Assembly: GCA_027483995.1 (NCBI GenBank)
Contig: JAIXTK010000115.1
Location: forward strand, 1-34,910
From: Acetobacteraceae bacterium
Lineage (GTDB): Bacteria > Pseudomonadota > Alphaproteobacteria > Acetobacterales > Acetobacteraceae
DNA length: 34,910 bases
Direction of reading: 5' to 3'
Shown: positions 20,778 through 29,322 of the stretch, piece by piece
Layout of the letters: each line of letters starts with the position of its first letter
Position numbering within the stretch: position 1 is the first letter of the stretch
Position numbers and translations under genes: made by a program
Notes under the pieces: model-generated
Told to the model about the DNA's origin: nothing
Database searches by the model: none
What the model saw: only the letters and a program-made list of their open reading frames with translations

Positions 20778-20902
20778 GGTGCTTCCCCCTTCGATTTCCC
20801 AACCGACTAGCACCCGCGCGCCCGGTGCGGAAGGCGCGCCCTTGCCGGTGCGCCGCGACGGGGCCTAGGCTCCCCCCAGGGAAACGACGGGGAATACGGC
20901 CA

Positions 20903-22027
20903 ATGGCAGGACCGCTTGCAGGCATCAGGGTGATCGAGGTCGGGCAGGCGCTGGCCGGGCCGCTCGCCGGCATGATCCTGGCCGACATGGGCGCCGAGGT
21001 GATCAAGGTGGAGAAGCCCGATGGCGGCGACGATGCCCGCCTCTGGGGCCCCCCGTTCATCGATGGCGACGCGCTGTTCTTCCACGCCACCAACCGCAAC
21101 AAGAAATCCGTCACCATCGACATCAAAAGCGCGGAAGACGTGGAGAAGCTGAAAAAGCTCGTCCGCTCCGCCGACATCCTGATCCAGAACCTGCGGCCAG
21201 GGATCGTAGGCGAGATGGGCATCGGCCCGGATGTGATGATCGCGGAGAACCCGCGCCTGATCTACTGCTCGATCTGGGCCTTCGGCCACAAGGGCCCGCT
21301 GCAGAACGCCCCCGGCTTCGATCCGCTGCTGCAGGCCTATGGCGGCGTGATGACCATGACCGGCCGGCCGGAAGATCCGCCCACTTTCTGCGGCCCGGCG
21401 ATCAACGACATCTCCACCGGCATGTGGTGCGTGATCGGCGCGCTCGGCGCCTTGCAGCAGCGCCACACCAGCAACCGCGGCTGCGTGATCGATTGCTCGC
21501 TGTTCGAAAGCGCCGTCTCCTGGGTCGGCGGCGCGGTGAACGGCTACCTGCTCAACGGCAACATCCCAAAGCGCCATGGCACCGGCAGCAACCTGCTGGT
21601 TCCCTACCAGGTGTTCGAAACCGCCGACCGCCCGATCTGCATCGCCGCCGGTAATGATCGGCTATGGGTCAAGACCGCCCAGGCCCTCGGCCACCCGGAA
21701 TGGGGCACCGATGAGCGCTTCCTCAACGGCCCCAAGCGCGCCACCCACCGCGAGGTGCTGATCCCGATGATCGCGGAGGTGGTGAAAACCCAGACCCGCG
21801 ACTACTGGATGGCCGCGCTCGGCAAGGTCGGCGTGCCCGTGGCCCCGGTGAACAACATCGCCGAGCTGGCGCAAAGCGAGCAGCTCGCCGCGATGGACAT
21901 GAAGCGCGAACTGCCCGGCAGCGGGCTCTCCGTGATGGGCCTGCCGCTCAACTTCGACGGCCAGCGCCCGCATCCGCACAGCGATTCGCCCAAGCTCGGG
22001 CAGCACAACAAAGAAGTGTTCGGGTAG
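20903..22027 (+). CDS. CaiB/BaiF family (class III) CoA-transferase
   Basis: 'MAGPLAGIRVIEVGQALAGPLAGMILADMGAEVIKVEKPDGGDDARLWGPPF', 'LIYCSIWAFGHKGPLQNAPGFDPLLQAYGGVMTMTG'; ATG 20903. Confidence 0.95.
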   Translation: MAGPLAGIRVIEVGQALAGPLAGMILADMGAEVIKVEKPDGGDDARLWGPPFIDGDALFFHATNRNKKSVTIDIKSAEDVEKLKKLVRSADILIQNLRPGIVGEMGIGPDVMIAENPRLIYCSIWAFGHKGPLQNAPGFDPLLQAYGGVMTMTGRPEDPPTFCGPAINDISTGMWCVIGALGALQQRHTSNRGCVIDCSLFESAVSWVGGAVNGYLLNGNIPKRHGTGSNLLVPYQVFETADRPICIAAGNDRLWVKTAQALGHPEWGTDERFLNGPKRATHREVLIPMIAEVVKTQTRDYWMAALGKVGVPVAPVNNIAELAQSEQLAAMDMKRELPGSGLSVMGLPLNFDGQRPHPHSDSPKLGQHNKEVFG

Positions 22028-22033
22028 GAAACC

Positions 22034-22834
22034 ATGGGTCTTTTGAACGACAAGGTCGCCTTCATCACCGGTGCCGCCAGCGGCATCGGCGCCGCCTGCG
22101 TGCGCGTGCTGGCCCAGGAGGGCGCCACCGTGGTGGCCACCGACGTGGACGCCACGCGCGGCAAGGCGCTGGAGGCCGAGATCATCGCCGCCGGCGGCAA
22201 GTGCCTGTTCATGACGCAGGACGTGACGGACGAAGACGGCTGGAAGGCCTGCGTGGATGAAACCATGCGCCAGTTCGGCCGGCTCGATATCGCCGTGGCC
22301 AATGCGGGGATCGCCGTGTTCGGCCCTGTGCTGGAAATGACACTGGCCGATTTCCGCCGCCAGAACGCGGTGAACATCGATGGCGTGTTCCTCACCGCAA
22401 AATACTGCGTTCCCGCCATGCGCGCGGGCAAGCGCGGCGGATCGCTGATCATGATCTCGTCGGTCGCCGGCCTGCGCGGCTCCGGCATGCTCGCCGGCTA
22501 CTCCGCCAGCAAGGGCGCCGTGCGCCTCTTCTCCAAGTCCATGGCGATGGAGTGTGCGGCGGCGGAAGACGGCGTGCGGGTGAACTCCGTGCACCCCGGC
22601 ATCATCCTTACGCCGATCTGGGAGAAGGCCGCCACCCGCTCCGGCGGTGGGCTCAACGCGCCGCTGAACCCCTACGACCTCGCCAGCGCCGGCGTGCCGC
22701 TGGGCAAGCCGGCGGACCCGGTGGAGATCGCCAACGGCGTGCTGTTCCTGGCCAGCGACCTCTCCAGCCACATGACCGGCTCCGAACTTGTCATCGATGG
22801 CGGCATGACCGCCGGCTCCGTGCGCAGGAGGTAG
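22034..22834 (+). CDS. SDR family oxidoreductase
   Basis: 'KVAFITGAASGIGAACVRVLAQEGATVVATDVD', 'AVANAGIAVFG', 'YSASKGAVRLFSKSMAMECA'. Confidence 0.93.
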   Translation: MGLLNDKVAFITGAASGIGAACVRVLAQEGATVVATDVDATRGKALEAEIIAAGGKCLFMTQDVTDEDGWKACVDETMRQFGRLDIAVANAGIAVFGPVLEMTLADFRRQNAVNIDGVFLTAKYCVPAMRAGKRGGSLIMISSVAGLRGSGMLAGYSASKGAVRLFSKSMAMECAAAEDGVRVNSVHPGIILTPIWEKAATRSGGGLNAPLNPYDLASAGVPLGKPADPVEIANGVLFLASDLSSHMTGSELVIDGGMTAGSVRRR

Positions 22835-22836
22835 CG

Positions 22837-23631
22837 ATGGTTCCCGCCCCGTACCTGGTGAAGGCGTTCAACACCGCCAAGGCCAGCGAGAACAAGATCC
22901 ACGACGACGCCACCGCCGCGAAGTTCGGCTTCACCGGCGGGCTCGTTCCCGGCGTGGATGTCTATGCCTACATGACCCACCAGGCCGTGGCGCGCTGGGG
23001 GCGGGATTGGCTGGAACGCGGCACGCTGGAATGCCGCTTCGGCAAGCCGGTGTACGACGGCGAAATGGCCGAAATCGCCGCCACCCCGCTGGAGAACGGC
23101 ATCGGCCTCGCCGTCACCAGCAACGGCGACAGCTGCGCCACCGGCATGGCCGCGCTGCTGCCCGCCGAGGCGCCGCCGCCCCTCTCCGCCTATCCCGCAC
23201 AGCCGATCCCGGACCACCGCGAGCCGGCCAGCGAAACCTCCCTGCCCCAGGGCGGCTGGATCACCTCCCGCACCGTGGACTGCACGCCGGATTTCGTGCG
23301 CCAGTATCTGGAAGACGTGCGCGAGGCCGCCTCGCTTTATGCCGAGCAGGGGTTGGTGCACCCGGGCACGGTGCTGCGGCTGTGCAACTACGTACTCTCG
23401 ACGAATGCCGTGCTGGGGCCGTGGATTCACGTGGGCAGCAAGGTGCGCAACTTCGCCGCCGCGAAGGTCGGCGACGGGCTGGTGGCGCGGGCGAAGGTGA
23501 TCAGCAACCACATGCACAAGGGCCATAAGTTCGTGGTGCTGGATGCCTTGGTCGTCGCCAATGGTACCACCGCCATCGCGCGGGTGGAGCATACGGCGAT
23601 CTATCTGCCGCGGCAGGTGGCGGCAGCCTAA
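22837..23631 (+). CDS. MaoC-like / hot-dog fold family protein (putative dehydratase or thioesterase)
   Basis: 'IHDDATAAKFGFTGGLVPGVDVYAYMTH' resembles MaoC-type hydratase loops; 'VGSKVRNFAAAKVGDGLVARAKVI.....KGHKFVVLDALVVANGTTAIARVEHTAIYLP' resembles a second hot-dog half; immediately follows the SDR. Confidence 0.6.
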   Translation: MVPAPYLVKAFNTAKASENKIHDDATAAKFGFTGGLVPGVDVYAYMTHQAVARWGRDWLERGTLECRFGKPVYDGEMAEIAATPLENGIGLAVTSNGDSCATGMAALLPAEAPPPLSAYPAQPIPDHREPASETSLPQGGWITSRTVDCTPDFVRQYLEDVREAASLYAEQGLVHPGTVLRLCNYVLSTNAVLGPWIHVGSKVRNFAAAKVGDGLVARAKVISNHMHKGHKFVVLDALVVANGTTAIARVEHTAIYLPRQVAAA

Positions 23632-23683
23632 GGAAGCGGTTCTTTTTTGAAAAAAAGAACCAAAAAACTTTTATTCGTTTGCG
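23632..23683 (+). repeat. 3'-end hairpin element, copy C (class I), right after the stop at 23629-23631
   Basis: TAA-GGAAGCGGTTCTTTTTTGAAAAAAAGAACCAAAAAACTTTTATTCGTTTGCG. Confidence 0.9.
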
Positions 23684-23699
23684 TCGTGGCTAGCCCGGG

Positions 23700-23753
23700 C
23701 GCAAACGAATAAAGTCTTTTTGCTTCTTTTTCTTCAGAAAAAGAAGGCCTTGC
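23700..23753 (-). repeat. 3'-end hairpin element, copy D (class II), right after the permease stop on the minus strand
   Basis: Minus strand: TAA-GCAAGGCCTTCTTTTTCTGAAGAAAAAGAAGCAAAAAGACTTTATTCGTTTGCG; perfect 10-bp stem CTTCTTTTTC/GAAAAAGAAG, and the same ACTTT(T)ATTCGTTTGCG tail as copy C. Confidence 0.85.
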
Positions 23754-24620
23754 TTACTTCCCTGCGTCCGACCCAAACCGAGCCTGCCGGGCCTGCAGCA
23801 CCCGTATCGCCACCAGCGCGGCCGCGATCACCAGGAAGCTCACGCCCGTGGTCACCGTGCCCAGGGCATAGATGTCCGGCTTGGTCACCGTCGTCATCAG
23901 CCCCTGCAACTCCAGCGGCAGCGTGTTGACGGAGCCGATCGCCTGGCTCGACCGCGCCAGCTCATCCCAGGACAGCGTGAAGCCGAACAGCCCGATCCCC
24001 ACCACGGAGGGCAGGATGATCGGCAGCACCACGTGCCGGAAGCTCTGCCACGGCGTCGCCCCCAGGTCGCGCGCCGCTTCCTCCAGCCGGCCGTCGAAGC
24101 GGTTGAACACCGCGAACATGATCAGCAGGCCGAACGGCAGCGTCCAGGTGAGGTGCGCGCCGAGCCCGGAGGTGTAGAGCCCCATCGCCGTGGTCCAGTC
24201 CTCCACGCCCCAGGCATTCACCAAATCGTCGATCAGCCGGAACTGCAGCGCGATGCCCAGCGACGTGACGATGGAGGGCACGATCAGGCTGGCGATCGCG
24301 GTATAGAGCAGCACCGCGCCGCCCGGCAGGCGCCGCCGGAACGCCATGCCGGCGGCGACCGACATCACCACCGTGATCGCCATCACCAGCAGGCCAAGGC
24401 GCAGCGAGCGGCCGAAGGCGGCGCCGATATCCACGATGCCGCCGCCGGCGAACAGCTTCCTGAACCAGTGCAGCGAAACGCCGTTCATCGGGAAGGTCAG
24501 CCCGCCCTCCGGCCCCTGGAAGGACAGCACCAGGATGGTCAGCGTGGGGCCGTACAGGAACAGCACATAGGCCCAGAACAGCGCTCCCAGCGCCCAGAAG
24601 CCGATCCCCCGGCGCCTCAC
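23754..24620 (-). CDS. ABC transporter permease (PotC-like, polyamine-type importer)
   Basis: Multi-TM; binding-protein-dependent permease loop 'EAARDLGATPWQSFRHVVLPIILPSVVGIGLFGFTLSWDELARS'. Confidence 0.93.
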   Translation of the reverse strand: MRRRGIGFWALGALFWAYVLFLYGPTLTILVLSFQGPEGGLTFPMNGVSLHWFRKLFAGGGIVDIGAAFGRSLRLGLLVMAITVVMSVAAGMAFRRRLPGGAVLLYTAIASLIVPSIVTSLGIALQFRLIDDLVNAWGVEDWTTAMGLYTSGLGAHLTWTLPFGLLIMFAVFNRFDGRLEEAARDLGATPWQSFRHVVLPIILPSVVGIGLFGFTLSWDELARSSQAIGSVNTLPLELQGLMTTVTKPDIYALGTVTTGVSFLVIAAALVAIRVLQARQARFGSDAGK

Positions 24621-25552
24621 AGCTCCTTCCTCACATCTACCAGCCGGCTCAATGCCGCGATGATCAGCCCGGTGGCCGCCAGCAGGATCACCGCATTGGC
24701 CGCCGCGGCGGGGAATTGCAGCGCGTCCAGCCGCGTCTGGATCACCTTGCCGGCCGAGGCGATCTGCTGGCCGCCCATCACGCCGATGGTCACGTAGTCA
24801 CCCATCACGATGGTGATCACGAAGATGGAGCCGATGACGATCCCGGGCTTGGAGAGCGGGATCACCACGTTCCACAGAGTCTGCCACGAACTCGCCCCGG
24901 CATCGTGGGCGGCCTCCAGCAGGCGGCGGTCGATGCGCAGCATGGCGTTGAACACCGGCACCACCATGAAGAAGGTGAACAGGTGCACCAGCGCCAGCAC
25001 CACCGCGAACTCGCTGAACAGCAGCCATTCCAGTGGCTTTTCCACCACCCCGGCTTCCACCAGCCCGCGATTCACCACCCCGTTGCGCCCCAGCAGCGGG
25101 ATCCAGGAGATCATGCGGATCACGTTGGAGGTCCAGAACGGGATCGTGCACAGCAGCGAAAGTGCGATCTGCCAGGTGCGATCCCGCACATGGAAGGCCA
25201 GGAAATAGGCAATGGCGAAGCCGAGCACGAGCGTGATCGCCCACACCATCCCCACCAGCCGCAACGTCTGCCAATAGGTCTTCAGCATGGTGCAGAGCGA
25301 CGGGAGCTGCGCCATGCAGCCCTCGAAGCTCTCCACATAGCCGCGCACGGTGAAGGCCGGGATGATCTCGTATTCGTTGTAGTCCCAGAAGCTGACCATC
25401 ACGACGAGCGCGAGCGGCAGCAGGAAGAACAGCGCGAACACCAGCATCATCGGCCCGGCCTGCAGCCAGGCGACCAGGGCGCGGCGGGTTTCAACCCGCC
25501 GCGCCTGAATTTGCCTGACCTGGGCCGCGCGATCAGGCAGCGATGAACTCAT
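24617..25552 (-). CDS. ABC transporter permease (PotB-like)
   Basis: 'AAHDAGASSWQTLWNVVIPLSKPGIVIGSIFVITIVMGDYVT' EAA-type loop; overlaps both neighbouring pot-like genes. Confidence 0.93.
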   Translation of the reverse strand: MSSSLPDRAAQVRQIQARRVETRRALVAWLQAGPMMLVFALFFLLPLALVVMVSFWDYNEYEIIPAFTVRGYVESFEGCMAQLPSLCTMLKTYWQTLRLVGMVWAITLVLGFAIAYFLAFHVRDRTWQIALSLLCTIPFWTSNVIRMISWIPLLGRNGVVNRGLVEAGVVEKPLEWLLFSEFAVVLALVHLFTFFMVVPVFNAMLRIDRRLLEAAHDAGASSWQTLWNVVIPLSKPGIVIGSIFVITIVMGDYVTIGVMGGQQIASAGKVIQTRLDALQFPAAAANAVILLAATGLIIAALSRLVDVRKEL

Positions 25553-26783
25553 TCCACTTCCTAACCATGTAGTCGTTCTCGTCCATCACCGCGTTCCAGC
25601 AGGCCACAGCGCCCATGCGGTCGTTGTAGGAGCCGCCATCACGGACGGAGCCCGCCTTCTCCAGCAGGCCGCCATCCGGCCCCTTGATGTCCTGCGCCGC
25701 CGGCTTGCCTTCCATCCAGTAATCCCACTCATACGGCGCCATGCTCGCCTTGGCGGTGGAGAGCACGGCCGAGTAGTAGCCCTGCCGGTTCAGGTAGGCG
25801 CCGGCCCAGCCGGAGAGGAACCAGTTCACGAACTCATAGGCCATGTCGAGCTTGCGGCCCGACGCGCCCTTGGAGACGCAGAAGCCGGAGGCCCAGGAGC
25901 GGTAGCCCTCCTTCAGCGGCTGGAAGGTGCAGGGAATGCCCATGGAGCGCACCTTGGTCACGGCCGGCGACCACATGGACTGGATGACCGTCTCGCCGGA
26001 GGCCATCAGGTTCACGCTCTCGTTGAAGTCCTTCCAGAAGGCGCGGAACTGGCCGGCCTTCTTCGCCTCGGTCAGCACCTTCATCGTCAGGTCGATCTCG
26101 GCGCGGGTCATGTTGCCCTTGTCGGCGTATTTGTACTGGCCGGTGGCTTCCACCACCATCGCCGCGTCCATGATGCCGATGGAGGGGATGTTCAGGATCG
26201 AGGCCTTGCCCTTGAACTCCGGGTTCAGCAGCTCCGCCCAGGAGGTGATCGGCCGCTTGATCAGGTCCGGCCGGATGCCCAGCGTATCGGCGTTGTAGAC
26301 GGTCGGGATCAGCGTCACGAACTCGGTCGGCGTGGGCGAGAACGTCTTGGCGTTGGCGCCGGTGAGGTACAGCACCTTCCACGGCGCGGTGCCCTGGCCG
26401 CCGATCTTCTTGCCATTGGGCAGCTCGCCCTTGGTGAAGACCGGGGTGATGTTGTTGAATTCCTTGATCTTGCGCGCGCTTAGCGGCTGGATATTGCCCG
26501 ACGGGATGAGCTTCTTGAGCGAGAAGTATTCGGTATCCAGCACGTCGAACGAATTCGGCTGCGTCACCACGCGCTTGGTCACGTCATCGGTGGTGACCGT
26601 GATGTATTCGATCTTGATGCCGGTATCGGCCAGGCACTGCTTGGAGATGTCGTCCCCGGCATTCACCGCGGTGCCGAGGTAGCGCAGCACCTTCGGTTCC
26701 TGGCTGTGCACGGCGGGGGCGAACAGCGTGCCGGCGGCAAGCCCGCCTAGCGCGCCGCGGCGCGTGAGTTTGCTGCGAAGCAT
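25533..26783 (-). CDS. Pot-type extracellular substrate-binding protein with Tat-like signal
   Basis: 'MLRSKLTRRGALGGLAAGTLFAPAVHSQEPKVLRYLGTAVNAGDDISKQCLADTGIKIEYITVTTDDV'; start taken at ATG 26783; same operon as the permeases and ATPase. Confidence 0.9.
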   Translation of the reverse strand: MLRSKLTRRGALGGLAAGTLFAPAVHSQEPKVLRYLGTAVNAGDDISKQCLADTGIKIEYITVTTDDVTKRVVTQPNSFDVLDTEYFSLKKLIPSGNIQPLSARKIKEFNNITPVFTKGELPNGKKIGGQGTAPWKVLYLTGANAKTFSPTPTEFVTLIPTVYNADTLGIRPDLIKRPITSWAELLNPEFKGKASILNIPSIGIMDAAMVVEATGQYKYADKGNMTRAEIDLTMKVLTEAKKAGQFRAFWKDFNESVNLMASGETVIQSMWSPAVTKVRSMGIPCTFQPLKEGYRSWASGFCVSKGASGRKLDMAYEFVNWFLSGWAGAYLNRQGYYSAVLSTAKASMAPYEWDYWMEGKPAAQDIKGPDGGLLEKAGSVRDGGSYNDRMGAVACWNAVMDENDYMVRKWNEFIAA

Positions 26784-26820
26784 GGGCCCAGTACTCCTGT
26801 TGTTGGGGGGTGTTGGCCGG

Positions 26821-27810
26821 TCACTGCAGCGCATGCGCTGCCTCCGGCTCCCAGCCGACGGTCACGGCATCGCCCGGCACCAGTGGCGCCGCATCGAAGC
26901 TGTCATCCGGAATCTGGGCGGTCAGCTCGGTGCCGTCCGCCAGCGCGGCGGTCACCAGCATGAAGCTGCCCTGGTATTCCAGCGCAGTAACGGTCGCGGC
27001 CAGGCCTTCGCCGCCCTTGGCCAGGCGCAACCGATCACCGCGCACCGCGATGCTGCCGCCCTGCCACGGAATCACGTTGTGCCCGCCGATGAAGCCGGCG
27101 ACGAAGGCGGTGCGCGGCCGGTTGAACACCTCGCGCGGCGGCCCGGCCTGCTCGATCCGGCCCTGGTTCATCACCACCACCAGGTCGGCCAGCGCCATCG
27201 CCTCCTCCTGGCTGTGCGTCACGTGGATGAAGGTGATGCCGATCCGCCGCTGCAGCCGGCGCAGTTCCGCCCGCATCCGCACGCGCAGGAACGGGTCCAG
27301 CGCCGAAAGCGGCTCGTCCAGCAGCAGCACCTGGGGCTCGGTGATCAGCGCGCGGGCCAGCGCCACGCGTTGCTGCTGGCCGCCGGAAAGCTGCGCCGGC
27401 ATGCGCGCCTCGTACTCCTGCATCGCCACCACGCCGAGCAGCTCGCGCGCCCGCGCCCAGCGTTCCTGCCTGCCCACGCCGCGCATCTTCAGCGCGAAGG
27501 CCACGTTGTCGAGCACCGAGAGATGCGGGAACAGCGCGTAGGACTGGAACATCAGCGCCGTGCCCCGCGCCCGCGGCGGCAGGTCGGTCACGTTGCGCGC
27601 CCCGAACAGCACGTCGCCAGAGGTCACGCTCTCATGCCCGGCCACGATGCGCAGCGTGGTGGTCTTGCCGCAGCCGGACGGGCCCAGCAGGCAGCAATAG
27701 CTACCGGCCGGCACCATCAGGTCGACATCGTCCAGCGCAATCGCCGGGCCGAAGCTGCGCCCGACCTTGACCAGTTCCACCGAAACGCCGCGTGGCGCTT
27801 GTTCATTCAT
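26821..27810 (-). CDS. ABC transporter ATP-binding protein (PotA-like)
   Basis: Walker A 'LLGPSGCGKTTTLR', signature 'QLSGGQQQRVALARAL', Walker B 'VLLLDEPLSALD', C-terminal TOBE-like region; ATG 27810 chosen (the tracked start at 27825 would be TTG). Confidence 0.95.
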   Translation of the reverse strand: MNEQAPRGVSVELVKVGRSFGPAIALDDVDLMVPAGSYCCLLGPSGCGKTTTLRIVAGHESVTSGDVLFGARNVTDLPPRARGTALMFQSYALFPHLSVLDNVAFALKMRGVGRQERWARARELLGVVAMQEYEARMPAQLSGGQQQRVALARALITEPQVLLLDEPLSALDPFLRVRMRAELRRLQRRIGITFIHVTHSQEEAMALADLVVVMNQGRIEQAGPPREVFNRPRTAFVAGFIGGHNVIPWQGGSIAVRGDRLRLAKGGEGLAATVTALEYQGSFMLVTAALADGTELTAQIPDDSFDAAPLVPGDAVTVGWEPEAAHALQ

Positions 27811-27841
27811 CTCACGGCACGCCAAAGTCTCACGGCATGCC
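27810..27841. repeat. 14-bp direct repeat TCTCACGGCA(C/T)GCC, 18-bp period, at the potA-like start codon
   Basis: 27810-27823 and 27828-27841 identical except one base. Confidence 0.8.
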
Positions 27842-27958
27842 GTAGCAATCCCTGTGCCAGCGATTTGAGCCGGTCAGGAACCGGGTTTGCCCCCGAACGA
27901 TCCGATTCCGTTCAGCCGGCGTCGCTTTCCTGGGCAGATGCCGGAAAATGCAGCCTGT

Positions 27959-29182
27959 TCAAGCCAGGGCGGGCTGCAGCTTCGGCCGCGGCTTGCTGTC
28001 CGCCCCGAACACGATCTGCACCGTGCTGGCGATCAGCCCGATGGTCACGCCCAGCTGCCACGCCCGGTCGTAGCTGCCCAAGGACTGCAGGATCAGCCCG
28101 CCGCCATAGGCGCCCAGGAAGCTGCCCACCTGGTGGCTCAGGAAGGCCAGGCTCGTCACGGTGGCCATGTAGCGCAGCCCGAACATCTGGGAGACGAGCC
28201 CCGCCGTCAGCGGCGAGACGCCCATCCACAGCATCCCCATCGTCGCCGCGAAGGCCAGCGTCGTCACCGGGCTGGGCGGGAAGACGAAGAACACCGCGAT
28301 CGCGATGCTGCGCAGGATATAGAGCAGCCCCAGCATGATGTGCTTCGGATAGATGCCGCCCAGCCAGCCCCACATATAGGCCCCGGCGATGTTGAACCCG
28401 CCGATCACCGCCAGGGACTGCGCCGACAGCATCGGGTCCATCCCGCACATCGCGAGGTAGGAGGGCAGATGCGTGGTCAGGAACACCAGCTGCAGCCCGC
28501 ACACCAGATAGGCACCCGCCATCACCAGGAAGGCCCGCCGCCGCAGCGCCTCGCGCAGCACCTCGCCGAAGCTGGTCGCCTCGCCCCGGCGCGTCGGCAC
28601 CGGCACCTGGTCCGCGCGCCCCATCACGAAGGCTGCCGGCAGCATCAGCAATGTCAGGCCGAACATCGCCCACATCGCCACCTGCCAGCCCTGCGGATGC
28701 GTCATCAGCGCCTGCGCCATCGGTGCGGCGATCAGCGTGCCCAGGGAGCCACCGGCCGAAACGATCCCCAGCGCCCGGCTGCGCTGCGCCTCCGGCACCG
28801 ACCGCGCCGCGGCCGACAGGTTCAGGCTCGCCGCCGTGCACGAAAGCGCGATGCCCAGCAACGGCCCGGTGCCCAGGTTCAGCCACAACGGCCCGGTGGC
28901 GAAGACCGCGCATAATATGCCCGCCGCATACAGCGCCGCGCCGATCATGGAGACCTTGCGGAACCCGTAGCGGTCCGCCAACGCCCCCACGAAGGGCTGC
29001 GACACCCCCCACACCACATTCTGCACCGCCACGGAGAAGGTGAAATCCGCCACAGTGATCCCGCTGGCCGTCATCGGCTGCATGAACAGCCCCAGGCTCT
29101 GCCGGATACCCATGGCGAGCGAGAGCAGGATTGCCGCCCCGACCATGATCGGCCAGGCACGAACAGTGGTATGCGAGGCCAT
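27959..29182 (-). CDS. MFS transporter
   Basis: 'MASHTTVRAWPIMVGAAILLSLAMGIRQSLGLFMQPMTASGITVADFTFSVAVQNVVWGVSQPFVGALADRYGFRKVSMIGAALYAAGILCAVFA' has the MFS ADRYGxRK motif; ATG 29182. Confidence 0.92.
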   Translation of the reverse strand: MASHTTVRAWPIMVGAAILLSLAMGIRQSLGLFMQPMTASGITVADFTFSVAVQNVVWGVSQPFVGALADRYGFRKVSMIGAALYAAGILCAVFATGPLWLNLGTGPLLGIALSCTAASLNLSAAARSVPEAQRSRALGIVSAGGSLGTLIAAPMAQALMTHPQGWQVAMWAMFGLTLLMLPAAFVMGRADQVPVPTRRGEATSFGEVLREALRRRAFLVMAGAYLVCGLQLVFLTTHLPSYLAMCGMDPMLSAQSLAVIGGFNIAGAYMWGWLGGIYPKHIMLGLLYILRSIAIAVFFVFPPSPVTTLAFAATMGMLWMGVSPLTAGLVSQMFGLRYMATVTSLAFLSHQVGSFLGAYGGGLILQSLGSYDRAWQLGVTIGLIASTVQIVFGADSKPRPKLQPALA

Positions 29183-29322
29183 TGCGGCCCTCCCTTCCCC
29201 AAGCCCGGCCACGCTAGGCGGCGCAGCAACGCGCCGGCAAGCCAACACCGCGCCCCCGGCATGCGCGGCCCGCCGATGTGGCATGCTTGTGCCGCGCCCA
29301 AGCGCATGCCACCTGCCCGCGC

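Noticed and set aside
19195-21222. Full 675-aa reading of the SBP ORF
   Set aside because: The N-terminal ~170 aa are antisense to the CoA-transferase 5' end and spacer; the real start is most likely ATG 20777 in another frame (see frameshift finding).
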